Below, piece after piece: positions 29,842 through 35,849 of a stretch of 64,000 nt of DNA. The stretch lies in NCBI GenBank assembly GCA_020402865.1, contig JADBYT010000002.1, positions 248,001 through 312,000 on the forward strand, given 5' to 3'. Origin of the DNA: Bacteroidota bacterium. Its GTDB lineage: Bacteria > Bacteroidota > Bacteroidia > Palsa-965. The notes beneath the pieces were generated by a model. It saw only the letters and a program-made list of their open reading frames with translations, was not told the origin of the DNA and did not search any database. A program made the translations under genes and the position numbers. Numbering within the stretch: the first letter of the stretch is position 1; each line of letters opens with the position of its first letter.

Positions 29842-30747
29842 TTATTGTTTGGGCATCTGACGGCGCGTGCGCAGCGAGTCGGCCATGCTGGTGAGCAACT
29901 GTCGTACAAACTCCGGACGCTCTTCGGTTATCATGTGGCCGGCGCCTTTCAGACGGATAAATCGGTTTTTCTTATCGGGCAGTTTTTTCTGCAGCCAGCT
30001 TAAGTTGGCCGTATCGGCAATCGCATCGTTGTCGCCCTGCACAGCAGTAATGGGTACACGAATACTGTCCCACAACGGTTCCAGCCTTCGCAACTCGTCG
30101 CGATGTGTAAACTTCTCGTCCGATGCTCGGTTTATGGCGGCCGGAAACATCCATCGCATCACTTTACTGTTTGCAGGTTTGCTGAACCACCAGAATTTTT
30201 CAAGCTCAGGCGCCACCGCAGGCGCAATCAGCAATAGCTCCGATACATCCTGCGGATAGTCGGCCGCTAGCCGTGCAGCAATCGGCGCACCGTATGAACG
30301 CCCAACCACCAGCACACGCCGCCCGTTTCGCATCGAATCAATAAGCGGATGAATGCGCCGCGCCTGCTCTTCAATTGATGTTACCGCCCGCCGCCCTGAT
30401 TTTCCGTAGCCCGGCCTGTCAACCGATAACAACTGCATATGCTTTTGCAACAACGTGTCATCAATATAGTCCATATACCCGTACCAGGCTCCCGGTGCGC
30501 CATGTATTAACACTACCAGTGGCAACGTATCCGATCCTGAGAGCGCGAAATGAACTCCGGAAGTATCATTTAAAGGGTATTTTCCAAAATGCGGACGAAA
30601 CTTTTTCTTGTGATAATGCGCCTCTATATCACTGTCACTCAGGATATGACGCTTAAAACAGCTCTGTTGGAGAATGAGTATCAGGCCGGTACAAACAAAC
30701 AAAAGACGAAGCGGGTTATTCATTGAAAACGATGATGAAAAATTCAT
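29842..30747 (-). CDS. alpha/beta hydrolase, probable lipoprotein
   Basis: 301 residues from ATG 30747; an alternative ATG eight codons later (MNNPLRL) is equally placed for the signal peptide. A hydrophobic stretch ends in LQQSC, a plausible lipobox. The fold is clear: oxyanion region LIHGAPGAWYGY, nucleophile elbow GRSYGAP (Ser), acid in QGDNDAI (Asp), and the His in GAGHMI. The substrate is unknown. It converges with the SBBP-repeat gene (25 bp between stops). Confidence 0.9.
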   Translation of the reverse strand: MNFSSSFSMNNPLRLLFVCTGLILILQQSCFKRHILSDSDIEAHYHKKKFRPHFGKYPLNDTSGVHFALSGSDTLPLVVLIHGAPGAWYGYMDYIDDTLLQKHMQLLSVDRPGYGKSGRRAVTSIEEQARRIHPLIDSMRNGRRVLVVGRSYGAPIAARLAADYPQDVSELLLIAPAVAPELEKFWWFSKPANSKVMRWMFPAAINRASDEKFTHRDELRRLEPLWDSIRVPITAVQGDNDAIADTANLSWLQKKLPDKKNRFIRLKGAGHMITEERPEFVRQLLTSMADSLRTRRQMPKQ

Positions 30748-30780
30748 TACTGCAATGTTAATAACTGATCTAAAGGCTCT

Positions 30781-30812
30781 TTTGTTACATTTTTAAGATT
30801 TTTTTACATTTG
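30781..30812 (+). promoter_or_regulatory. Bacteroidota-type promoter of the small secreted protein gene
   Basis: TTTG at 30781-30784 and TACATTTG at 30805-30812 are separated by 20 nt, an ideal match to the -33/-7 consensus. The predicted transcription start is near 30818, 25 nt ahead of the ATG at 30843. Confidence 0.8.
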
Positions 30813-30842
30813 AAATCGCTCAACTCTTATCCAGTCTCCCCG

Positions 30843-31427
30843 ATGCGTAACATTGTTTTATTAGTAGTCCTATTCCTTGCAGGAATTCCCATTTCTGCCT
30901 TTGCACAAAACAGCCGTGTGCCGGCATCCTACATTTCTGCCACACCGCTTGATAAAGCTGTTCAGCTCACATGGTCTGCATTTGCCGAAAACACGGTATC
31001 ATTCGTACTTGAAAAATCGAGAAACGGAGTTGTGTATGATACCATTACTTCCGGTCAGACTTTTCAGGTAAATACTGATCATATAGAAACAGACTTTTCT
31101 CCCTACGAAGGTACTTCATGGTATCGGTTGCGTATGACTGATGCTGCCGGAAATGTATCTTACTCCAACGTGGTACCTGTGCGTTTTCTGCAGGGCAATC
31201 CTATTCCGCTCTTTACCCCGCTTGTTGAAAGCAGTAAGGAAGATGATACACTGCTTGTGGTTGTTACAGACAATACGGGCAATGAATACTACTCGAAAGT
31301 GATTATCAATATTGACGGTAATCCCGTGCTTGCAACCGACCTGGAAAATCGGCTTCACAGCGGTTGCTACCAGATTGTAGCCTGCTCTGATCAGAATTTC
31401 TACTCGCGTTCGCTTACTGTACGCTAA
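30843..31427 (+). CDS. small secreted protein of unknown function
   Basis: 194 residues from ATG 30843. The signal peptide MRNIVLLVVLFLAGIPISAFA is followed by a fibronectin-III-like beta domain (about 28-125: LDKAVQLTWSAFAENTVSF, SRNGVVYDTI, YEGTSWYRLRMTDAAGNVSYS). A short C-terminal part (about 130-194) has the look of a degenerate sorting domain but lacks a clear PNP motif. It has its own promoter and terminator, so it is a single-gene unit. Function is not recognisable. Confidence 0.75.
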   Translation: MRNIVLLVVLFLAGIPISAFAQNSRVPASYISATPLDKAVQLTWSAFAENTVSFVLEKSRNGVVYDTITSGQTFQVNTDHIETDFSPYEGTSWYRLRMTDAAGNVSYSNVVPVRFLQGNPIPLFTPLVESSKEDDTLLVVVTDNTGNEYYSKVIINIDGNPVLATDLENRLHSGCYQIVACSDQNFYSRSLTVR

Positions 31428-31449
31428 ATATTCTAATGTGTATGAATGA

Positions 31450-31479
31450 GGAGGACCACCTGTGGTTCTCCTTTTTTTT
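31450..31479 (+). terminator. intrinsic terminator
   Basis: GGAGGACCAC and GTGGTTCTCC form a ten-pair stem (one G.U) with a tight loop, followed by eight T. It ends the unit for the small secreted protein. Confidence 0.8.
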
Positions 31480-31664
31480 GAGATGTATGACCGGAAATTT
31501 GTTGTAAACTAAATTATCTGCAACACAAGATCGTTGATGTAAACAACCAGTTTGAATCAATTGAGCGTAATCCTGAAAAAATATTTCCCCCTTCAAAACC
31601 CTTGTTAATATTGCGTTTCAGCTATGTGTTCGGGTATTTGAGAAAATATTTTTTGCATTGCCTC

Positions 31665-31696
31665 TTGATAAATTGAAAAACTACTCGTTACATTTG
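31665..31696 (+). promoter_or_regulatory. promoter of the leader RNA / tRNA-array / rtcB locus
   Basis: TTG at 31665-31667 and TACATTTG at 31689-31696 with 21 nt between, matching the Bacteroidota consensus. The expected transcription start is about 31703. It is the last clear promoter I see before the tRNA array, though promoters between the terminators and the tRNAs could exist. Confidence 0.75.
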
Positions 31697-31702
31697 CACC
31701 GT

Positions 31703-31882
31703 AAATCAATCAAAGAACTCAAATGTTTATCCACAGCAACTCACCCATAGGTCTGCAGGCCGATCGCAAGGAACTTGTGTTCCTTACCGCTGCGCCGCTG
31801 CGTGCTGTGTGATGAATGAAACCATAATTCACTCACCCAAAACGCCCGGCGAACCACAAACGCCGGGCGTTTTGGCGTTTTT
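31703..31882 (+). ncRNA. structured leader RNA or small RNA, novel
   Basis: Between a consensus promoter and a strong terminator lies about 180 nt with layered secondary structure. A 7-bp outer helix (CACAGCA at about 31732, TGCTGTG at about 31803) encloses hairpins GGTC-TGCA-GGCC and AAGGAAC-TTGT-GTTCCTT, and a direct repeat CGCTGCG. It could be an independent small RNA or an attenuator leader for the downstream tRNA array and rtcB. No known RNA family is recognised. Confidence 0.5.
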
Positions 31883-32020
31883 ACACACATGATCAGCCAG
31901 TACAAACACATGCTGAATTTTTCACTTGTCATATCCGCACCGTGCGCGGATGTACGCAAGTATGGAATTGTACTGTCTGGCCGAAAGAAAATCGGATCCG
32001 TTTGTTTTGCATTACAGTGA
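31723..32020 (+). other. three overlapping mini-ORFs in the leader
   Basis: ORF1 (31723-31812, 29 codons, begins MFIHSNSPIGLQ) stops in TGATG, which contains the start of ORF2 (31812-31892, 26 codons, MNETIIHSPKTPGEP). ORF2 stops in ATGA, which contains the start of ORF3 (31889-32020, 43 codons, MISQYKHMLNFSL). Stop-start overlaps suggest translational coupling. The first terminator lies inside ORF2, so ribosome position could control termination. Chance cannot be excluded because the ORFs are very short. Confidence 0.35.
31837..31882 (+). terminator. strong intrinsic terminator in the leader
   Basis: A perfect 15-bp stem, CCAAAACGCCCGGCG with CGCCGGGCGTTTTGG, closes a 9-nt loop; CGTTTTT follows. 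It lies about 150 nt after the predicted transcription start and ahead of the tRNA array. Confidence 0.85.
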
Positions 32021-32036
32021 TGTAATGGAAAAACAC

Positions 32037-32070
32037 AAAACCCGGATCCACATACGATCCGGGTTTTTTT
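32037..32070 (+). terminator. second intrinsic terminator ahead of the tRNA array
   Basis: AAACCCGGATC-CACATAC-GATCCGGGTTT, 11 bp, followed by further T residues. A small hairpin (CATTACA-GTGA-TGTAATG) precedes it at about 32009. Two consecutive terminators between a promoter and the tRNA genes suggest regulated read-through or separate short RNAs. Confidence 0.85.
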
Positions 32071-32118
32071 ATGCCCTGATCTGAAAAAATGAATTGTTCG
32101 TTGACATACTGTAATTCT

Positions 32119-32196
32119 TGCAGGAGCCGCATTTTCAGGACATCGTAACCCGATTCCGTGCCGGTTCCCTTCCGGTGTTAACCCCAGGCTCCTGCA
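32119..32196 (+). ncRNA. tRNA-sized structured RNA with 10-bp closing stem
   Basis: TGCAGGAGCC and GGCTCCTGCA pair perfectly, closing a 78-nt unit, the size of a tRNA, six nt before the first tRNA gene. Inside is a hairpin GCCGG-TTCCCTT-CCGGT whose loop recalls a T loop, but no canonical D or anticodon arm can be drawn. It may be a degenerate tRNA, a processing signal or a regulatory RNA. Confidence 0.5.
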
Positions 32197-32201
32197 TACA
32201 T

Positions 32202-32275
32202 TGCTTCGTGGCGCAATTGGTTAGCGCAGCAGATTTTTACTCTGCGGGTTGAAGGTTCGAGTCCTTCCGGGGCAA
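32202..32275 (+). tRNA. tRNA-Lys (TTT), unusual acceptor
   Basis: A cloverleaf can be drawn fully: acceptor TGCTTCG/CGGGGCA (two G.U), D stem GCGC/GCGC, anticodon arm GCAGA-TTTTTAC-TCTGC with anticodon TTT, T arm GAAGG-TTCGAGT-CCTTC, discriminator A. Position 8 is T as expected. The first pair is T1:A72 instead of the usual G1:C72 for Lys. No CCA is encoded. Confidence 0.85.
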
Positions 32276-32278
32276 CAT

Positions 32279-32352
32279 TGTTGCATGGCGCAATCGGTTA
32301 GCGCAGGTGTCTTATACGCACCCGGATGAAGGTTCGAATCCTTCTGCAACAA
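32279..32352 (+). tRNA. tRNA-Ile (TAT), rare anticodon
   Basis: Acceptor TGTTGCA/TGCAACA is perfect, D stem GCGC/GCGC, anticodon arm GGTGT-CTTATAC-GCACC with anticodon TAT, T arm GAAGG-TTCGAAT-CCTTC, discriminator A. Most bacteria read AUA with a CAT anticodon modified to lysidine, so TAT is unusual. It lies three nt after tRNA-Lys and shares its D arm and T stem, so the two look like relatives. Confidence 0.85.
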
Positions 32353-32360
32353 CTTACTTC

Positions 32361-32437
32361 TTGCCGCGCCGGTAGCTCAAACGAAAGAGCAGCCGTTTGT
32401 ATGGTGTGTAAAGGTTAAAGCCCTTTCCGGCCGGCAA
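32361..32437 (+). tRNA. tRNA-like gene, Thr(TGT)-like with shortened anticodon arm
   Basis: The ends pair over 11 bp with one bulged C (TTGCCG-c-GCCGG / CCGGCCGGCAA). The D arm GCTC/GAGC and T stem AAAGG/CCTTT are intact, but the T loop is TTAAAGC, not TTCRANY. Only 18 nt lie between the D arm and T stem instead of about 21, so the anticodon stem is reduced to about three pairs around GTTTGTAT. If read as a tRNA the anticodon would be TGT. It is probably not a working elongator. Confidence 0.5.
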
Positions 32438-32442
32438 ATTCA

Positions 32443-32514
32443 GGACGAGTAGCTCAGCTGGCAGAGCACCGGTTTGAAAAACCGGCCGCAGAGGTTCGAC
32501 TCCTCTCTTGTCCG
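32443..32514 (+). tRNA. tRNA-Phe (GAA)
   Basis: Acceptor GGACGAG/CTTGTCC, D stem GCTC/GAGC, anticodon arm CCGGT-TTGAAAA-ACCGG with GAA, T arm AGAGG-TTCGACT-CCTCT. The cloverleaf is sound. The discriminator is G, while bacterial tRNA-Phe normally has A73, an identity base for the synthetase. Confidence 0.88.
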
Positions 32515-32542
32515 CAATGGCCGCAGCAATGCAGCCACAACA

Positions 32543-32615
32543 GGGTTGATAGCTCAACGGGAAGAGCACCCGACTACGGATCGGGAGCGTACAGGTTCGA
32601 ATCCTGTTTAACCCT
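32543..32615 (+). tRNA. tRNA-Arg (ACG)
   Basis: Acceptor GGGTTGA/TTAACCC, D stem GCTC/GAGC, anticodon arm CCCGA-CTACGGA-TCGGG with ACG, variable loop AGCGT, T arm ACAGG-TTCGAAT-CCTGT. The discriminator is T, unusual for Arg. ACG would be edited to ICG by TadA. Confidence 0.88.
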
Positions 32616-32621
32616 CAAAAT

Positions 32622-32692
32622 GGTAACAATGGTGCAATGGCAGCACGCCGGTTTGTGGCACCGGAAATCAGGGTTCGATTCCCGTTGTTGCC
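32622..32692 (+). tRNA. tRNA-His (GTG), slightly irregular T arm
   Basis: G-1 opposite C73 and acceptor GTAACAA/TTGTTGC are the His hallmark; D stem GTGC/GCAC; anticodon arm CCGGT-TTGTGGC-ACCGG with GTG. In this alignment the T stem (CAGGG...CCCG) has a bulged A and only four pairs. The anticodon and G-1 make the identity firm; the T arm makes function less certain. Confidence 0.78.
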
Positions 32693-32754
32693 CTTTACAA
32701 ATTGGTTTAAAATAATTCACACAAAGAACAAATCACACAAACACAAAATGAGTC

Positions 32755-32892
32755 ATGACCAACATCTCACACATTCGGATCATGCTCCGGACAGAAGGTG
32801 TTCGGATCGTGGCCGGCAACGAAACCACACACGGAGTTATTTCGCCTGTTGTTACCGAAATAGCTCCTGATGATGACTGTGACAACGATTAA
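32755..32892 (+). CDS. short acidic-tailed ORF between tRNA array and rtcB
   Basis: 45 codons from ATG 32755 (MTNISHIRIMLRTEGVRIV), ending in an acidic tail (APDDDCDND). I do not recognise it. A 40-codon ORF in another frame (from 32747) overlaps it and looks less protein-like. Support is only the plausible composition and its place in a plus-strand run toward rtcB. Confidence 0.3.
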   Translation: MTNISHIRIMLRTEGVRIVAGNETTHGVISPVVTEIAPDDDCDND

Positions 32893-32945
32893 TGATGTTA
32901 AACCTTGCGGCCGCCGGGCTGCAGTAAAAGCAGAAAGGAGATGCG

Positions 32946-33161
32946 ATGAAAAAAAATCCGGTTCACAACGAGTTCGTGTTCGACGAACGACCGGTTTGTG
33001 TGTATGGCAACATGTACATCAAGCCTCAGGTAAATTCAATGCCGGTGCGCGTGTTTCTTACTGCAGCCCGGCACATCAATACTTTAATTCATAAAGTAAG
33101 TCTGTATGGCAAAATTATCTCTTACCGCAAAAGACCTGCGCCGCCTTGGTTACACACCTGA
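32946..33161 (+). CDS. 71-residue ORF with strong ribosome site, overlapping rtcB start
   Basis: Begins MKKNPVHNEFVFDERPVCVYG at 32946. AAAGGAGATGCG directly before the ATG is a strong Shine-Dalgarno sequence, rare in Bacteroidota, which argues for real translation. The end overlaps the first 56 bp of rtcB in another frame, so translational coupling is possible. No family is recognised. The distal basic part (SYRKRPAPPW) lies in the overlap and may be constrained only by rtcB. Confidence 0.45.
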   Translation: MKKNPVHNEFVFDERPVCVYGNMYIKPQVNSMPVRVFLTAARHINTLIHKVSLYGKIISYRKRPAPPWLHT

Positions 33162-34506
33162 TGCGGCGGTGAGCACGGCTTTGCGCGTAATGCACAAGCA
33201 TTACAAACATCACAGCGCGGCAGAAGTGCTTCAGCTGCTGCGTGAAATACTTAAAACGCCCGATGCGTTTGAAGCCGATGAAGTGCTTGGCGAAATTGCC
33301 ACGCATTTTATTGAAGCCAAAGAAGAAGAAGTACCGCAGCAGGAACTGCGCAGCAAGCCTGCCGATATTTTCATCTTCGGTGCTGAACATGTGGATCATG
33401 CTGCCATCGACCAGCTGCGCAGTGCGGCGCGCTTACCGGTGGCTGTAAGCGGTGCGCTTATGCCTGATGCGCATTCGGGATACGGCCTGCCAATTGGCGG
33501 TGTGCTGGCTACTGAAAATGCGGTAATTCCTTACGGTGTGGGCGTTGACATTGGCTGCCGCATGTGTTTAACGGTGTATGATTTGCATGCGTATGAACTC
33601 AATCGCAAACACAAGCAACTTGAAACAGCCTTGCTGCGCCACACTTATTTCGGCTCCGGCCGCGAACTTGGCAAAGCAAAAGAGCACGAAGTAATTGACC
33701 GCCCCGAGTTTGGCGAACTTGCCTTGCTGCGCAAACTTCAGGGCAAGGCCGCAAAACAGCTGGGCACTTCGGGCTCAGGCAATCATTTTGTAGAATTCGG
33801 TGAAGTGGAAATTCTGGCCGACTGGCCCGAACGCAACCTCAAAGCCGGGCGTTACATCGGGCTGCTTTCGCACTCAGGCTCGCGCGGGCTGGGCGCTTCC
33901 ATTGCCACGCATTACACCGAAGTAGCCAAACAATGGTGCAAGCTGCCGCGTCAGTTGCAGCACTTGGCCTGGCTGCCCATGGACTGGTTTGAAGGGCAGG
34001 CCTATTGGAAAGCCATGAACCTTGCCGGCGACTATGCATCAGCCTGCCACGAAGTGATTCACCAAAGCATCACGCGCGAAATTGATCTTACGCCGCTGGC
34101 GGTGATTGAAAACCACCACAATTTTGCGTGGAAGGAAATTCACCACGGCCGCGAAGTAATTGTGCATCGCAAAGGTGCTACACCGGCTGCTAAAGACGAA
34201 GCCGGCATTATACCCGGTTCCATGACTGCGCCCGGATTTATTGTGCGCGGCCGTGGCGAAACTACTTCGCTGCATTCCGCTTCGCACGGTGCCGGGCGAT
34301 TAATGTCGCGTTCACGTGCCAAAGAGTCCATCACCCGCAATGCCATGCATGCGTTGCTTCAGCAGCACGGCGTAACCTTGCACGGCGGCGGTTTGGACGA
34401 GGCCCCGCAGGCCTACAAAAATATCAACGAGGTAATGCACGCGCAGCAAAACCTTGTGGATATTGCCGGCACTTTCCGTCCGCGTATTGTGCGTATGGAC
34501 GGGTAA
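33106..34506 (+). CDS. rtcB: RtcB-family RNA ligase
   Basis: 466 residues, normal length. Motifs: DAHSGYGLPIGG, metal-site Cys in GVGVDIGCRMCL, GTSGSGNHFVEFGEV, HSGSRGLG, HNFAWKEIHHG, SASHGAGRLMSRSRA (guanylate-linked His region) and LHGGGLDEAPQAYKN near the end. RtcB joins 2',3'-cyclic phosphate to 5'-OH RNA ends with GTP and Mn2+ and repairs cleaved tRNA or rRNA in bacteria. No RtcA, archease or RtcR is visible nearby. It ends the plus-strand run that starts with the leader RNA and tRNA array and is followed by two terminators. Confidence 0.96.
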   Translation: MAKLSLTAKDLRRLGYTPDAAVSTALRVMHKHYKHHSAAEVLQLLREILKTPDAFEADEVLGEIATHFIEAKEEEVPQQELRSKPADIFIFGAEHVDHAAIDQLRSAARLPVAVSGALMPDAHSGYGLPIGGVLATENAVIPYGVGVDIGCRMCLTVYDLHAYELNRKHKQLETALLRHTYFGSGRELGKAKEHEVIDRPEFGELALLRKLQGKAAKQLGTSGSGNHFVEFGEVEILADWPERNLKAGRYIGLLSHSGSRGLGASIATHYTEVAKQWCKLPRQLQHLAWLPMDWFEGQAYWKAMNLAGDYASACHEVIHQSITREIDLTPLAVIENHHNFAWKEIHHGREVIVHRKGATPAAKDEAGIIPGSMTAPGFIVRGRGETTSLHSASHGAGRLMSRSRAKESITRNAMHALLQQHGVTLHGGGLDEAPQAYKNINEVMHAQQNLVDIAGTFRPRIVRMDG

Positions 34507-34509
34507 AAT

Positions 34510-34595
34510 GAAAACAGCCGTTCCGGCGCTCCGCTTCACTTATCGTGTTGTTGTCAAAAAATAAGGAGCATGCAGGAACGGCTGTTTTCTTCTCT
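34510..34595 (+). terminator. long inverted repeat/terminator after rtcB
   Basis: GAAAACAGCCGTTCC and GGAACGGCTGTTTTC are a perfect 15-bp inverted repeat separated by 50 nt, three bp after the rtcB stop, followed by TTCT. The long loop is unusual for a simple terminator. Confidence 0.6.
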
Positions 34596-34603
34596 TGTTG
34601 TTT

Positions 34604-34651
34604 CACCGGATTTATTATTTTTCAAAAATAATTATCCGGTGTTTCTTTTTT
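34604..34651 (+). terminator. second terminator after rtcB
   Basis: CACCGGAT...ATCCGGTG forms an 8-bp stem extended by an AT-rich inner stem (TTATTTTT-c-AAAAATAA), followed by TTTCTTTTTT. It closes the locus before the CAP-domain gene. Confidence 0.75.
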
Positions 34652-34729
34652 ACACCTCGTGACTTATGCTCAAAAAACAGGGGAGCAACAACAAAGCCTG
34701 TTTCCCGACGTTTACGTTGAAAGCGCTTT

Positions 34730-35848
34730 ATGAAAAAAGTGTCAGTAGTTTTTTGGTTGTTTTTTTTCAGTGCAAACTTTGTAATTGCGCAGGAGAGTCT
34801 GCGTTTTCAAACCGTCGATATGTTGCGGCTTCGCGGAGTATTTAAGCAAACAGCAACCGATACGGTAATGAAAATTGAACGGCTTGCCGCACTCAAATTT
34901 CATACGCTGCTTAATGCATACCGCCGGGAGAATAAACTCGACACACTGCGTTTTAACGATACGCTCTGGCTGGCTTCGCGCAATCATAATATCTGGATGA
35001 TTGCAAACAAACAACTCAGCCATTCGGAAGAAAAAGACACGCCTTCGTTTACCGGCGAAGATCCCGGCGACAGATACGAATTTGTGGCAAAAGACAAAGC
35101 AAACTGTTCGTGGACGGGAGAAAATTGTTTATACAATTTTTCTTACGGAAGTACGATTGAGAAAGCGGCCGATAATATTGCGCGGTCGGCCATATCACAA
35201 TGGAAAGCATCGCCGGGGCATAATGCCAATATGCTTCGTGAGCGGCACCGGCAGCATGGTGTGGCTTTTAATATTGGTGAAGACGGCCGTTGCTGGGGTA
35301 CCGATTTATTTACCGACGGGCCTTATTACAGCACATACACCGACAGTAAAAATACCAGTACGGCATCCACGGCACAAACAACCGAGAAGCGCAAACGGTT
35401 TGTGCAGGCACAGGCTGAGGCTGCGTTAAAAGACAGACTCTACTCGGCTTCGGGGCAGTCAAAGCAACAGGCATTTTTGGAAGAAGCTGCACAGCAGCAT
35501 GCTGCATACCTCAGTGTAAATCGTAAAACATTTGGACATGATGAGGTTGAAGGCAAACGTTTTTTCACCGGCGTTTCACCCGAAAAACGGTTCAAAAAAG
35601 CGGCAGGCCTCAAATCAAAAAAGCTGCTCAAAAATTATTCGCTCAAAGAAAGTATAGCAAGTGCAAGTTATCATATTGATGATTTTGAAGCCGAGCAGGC
35701 TGCGCAGGAATTACTGCTTTTGCTTAACTCGGAGCAAAAAGGCAGCGGCTCCGGATCGCTTGTGGGCTTTGGCATCAGTATGAAACGGAGCAAGAATGTG
35801 ATTACGGTAATTGTAGTGCGGGTGGAGTTGATTGGGAAGGGTGGGTGA
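34730..35848 (+). CDS. secreted CAP (SCP-like) domain protein
   Basis: 372 residues; signal peptide MKKVSVVFWLFFFSANFVIAQ. Residues about 55-200 are a CAP domain: FHTLLNAYRRENKLD, the region NKQLSHSEE, CSWTGENCLYNF, SAISQWKASPGHNANML, HGVAFNIGEDGRCWGTDLF. The rest (about 210-372) has a second, degenerate helical region with an H-containing repeat (LEEAAQQHAAYLS, KTFGHDE), perhaps a decayed second CAP domain. CAP proteins are extracytoplasmic and of varied function. The convergent neighbour is also a CAP protein. Confidence 0.88.
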   Translation: MKKVSVVFWLFFFSANFVIAQESLRFQTVDMLRLRGVFKQTATDTVMKIERLAALKFHTLLNAYRRENKLDTLRFNDTLWLASRNHNIWMIANKQLSHSEEKDTPSFTGEDPGDRYEFVAKDKANCSWTGENCLYNFSYGSTIEKAADNIARSAISQWKASPGHNANMLRERHRQHGVAFNIGEDGRCWGTDLFTDGPYYSTYTDSKNTSTASTAQTTEKRKRFVQAQAEAALKDRLYSASGQSKQQAFLEEAAQQHAAYLSVNRKTFGHDEVEGKRFFTGVSPEKRFKKAAGLKSKKLLKNYSLKESIASASYHIDDFEAEQAAQELLLLLNSEQKGSGSGSLVGFGISMKRSKNVITVIVVRVELIGKGG

Positions 35849-35849
35849 A

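Noticed and set aside
32637-32870. 77-codon ORF from within tRNA-His
   Set aside because: It starts inside the tRNA and has no protein-like features.
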